DNA of 49,253 bases, from NCBI RefSeq assembly GCF_000813845.1, contig NZ_JWTB01000049.1:1-49253 (forward strand), given 5' to 3'. The notes beneath the pieces were generated by a model. It had not been told where the DNA came from. It saw only the letters and a program-made list of their open reading frames with translations, and did no database searches. A program made the translations under genes and the position numbers. The DNA is from Pseudarthrobacter phenanthrenivorans. GTDB taxonomy: Bacteria > Actinomycetota > Actinomycetes > Actinomycetales > Micrococcaceae. Positions 48,959-49,253 of the stretch are shown here, piece by piece. Positions within the stretch are counted from its first letter, which is position 1. Every line of letters starts with the position of its first letter.

Positions 48959-49253
48959 TGATGTCCTCCTGGACGGTTCTGTTTCTGGAGCCTGCACGCG
49001 GCATGCGCACAAGCCACTGTCCGAAAACTTACCAGCTTGGGCGGTTCCGGTCCGCAAATTCCGCGTGTTTCCGCGACTTTTTGAGGTTAATCACCGATTC
49101 AAGGCGCATATTTCCGCTTACGGAGTAACCCTTTGCCGTTCCGGTCCCGGTTTCCTTTAGGGGCGTCGGTTGACTGGCGGGTCCGGTCAGTGGCTGGGCG
49201 GTGCCCCTGGCTGGTGGTGTACTCGTTGGCGTTGTGTGTTAAATGTGGGAGGC
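48959..49253. other. Upstream region of HU and window end
   Basis: About 295 bp with no credible gene. AT-rich stretches near 49080-49120 (TTGAGGTTAATCACC and neighbours) probably belong to the HU promoter region. The last 90 bases are G/T-rich and show no recognisable element. Confidence 0.5.

Noticed and set aside
1..49253. CRISPR arrays, rRNA, tRNA, intact insertion sequences, phage genes
   Set aside because: Looked for and not seen: no regularly spaced repeats, no transposase or integrase motifs, and no cloverleaf-like sequence I could support.

Overview
The window looks like part of an actinobacterial chromosome of the Arthrobacter/Pseudarthrobacter type (Micrococcaceae). Codon third positions are mostly G/C, and it carries an actinobacterial CopD-CtaG fusion, a short single-domain HU protein, a helix-turn-helix regulator with a C-terminal domain of the MmyB type, and several genes that look leaderless. 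The assignment is inferred from gene content and composition; there is no rRNA or other marker to fix it.  Layout. (1) About 1-14.3 kb is an accessory catabolic region of visibly lower GC. It holds a forward SDR - aldehyde dehydrogenase - HpcH/HpaI aldolase - ketopantoate-reductase-like operon, a small SH3-like gene, a 40-codon Cys-rich gene, and a decayed stretch of about 0.8 kb. A reverse NMT1/SsuA-type ABC transporter operon ending in another SDR follows, then an aldo/keto reductase, and a reverse SDR plus alpha/beta-hydrolase pair divergent from its likely regulator. (2) 14.3-16.5 kb holds an LLM flavin enzyme and a monoacylglycerol-lipase-like hydrolase. (3) 16.6-24.1 kb is a sugar-acid type operon (COG4091 dehydrogenase, TRAP DctP and fused DctQM, beta-hydroxyacid dehydrogenase, ABM protein, gluconokinase) under a divergent LacI regulator, with a textbook operator/promoter arrangement. 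(4) 24.2-27.1 kb holds YciI, SRPBCC, a secreted intradiol-dioxygenase-like protein and a GntR/FCD regulator. (5) 27.2-31.0 kb is a LysR / PrpF / DctA module followed by a second tiny Cys-rich gene. (6) 31.2-40.2 kb is a six-gene reverse operon (amino-acid ABC transporter, DUF1684, two LLM monooxygenases) divergent from an FAD/NAD(P)-binding protein and a GNAT. The gene set resembles Bacillus yxe/ytm operons for disposal of S-modified cysteine. (7) 40.3-49.0 kb is more housekeeping in character: HerA-like ATPase, a membrane-anchored protein, an AbiEi/DUF559 protein bounded by repeats, an NHL-thioredoxin, CopD-CtaG, and HU.  How the parts work together. Most of the window is a chain of small uptake-plus-oxidation modules, each with its own regulator: transporter (ABC, TRAP, DctA or amino-acid ABC) next to dehydrogenases, isomerases or flavin monooxygenases.  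The most unusual signal is a pair of tiny proteins, at 5007-5129 (40 aa) and 30864-30950 (28 aa), about 26 kb apart. They share a C-terminal signature (Cys-Asp-Gly/Ala ... Cys-x-aromatic-Cys-x-Gly/Ser-Pro-Glu-Thr-Asp-stop). Each is the last gene on its strand behind a catabolic or transport operon, and each is preceded by a long GC-rich hairpin. Other structural signals are a four-copy dispersed palindromic element (16.55, 24.14, 26.24 and 31.06 kb), a pair of 28/29-nt direct repeats 84 bp apart upstream of the first operon, and a family of AACTGG(G/C)CC elements on both sides of the AbiEi-like gene. No rRNA, tRNA, CRISPR array or intact insertion sequence was recognised.
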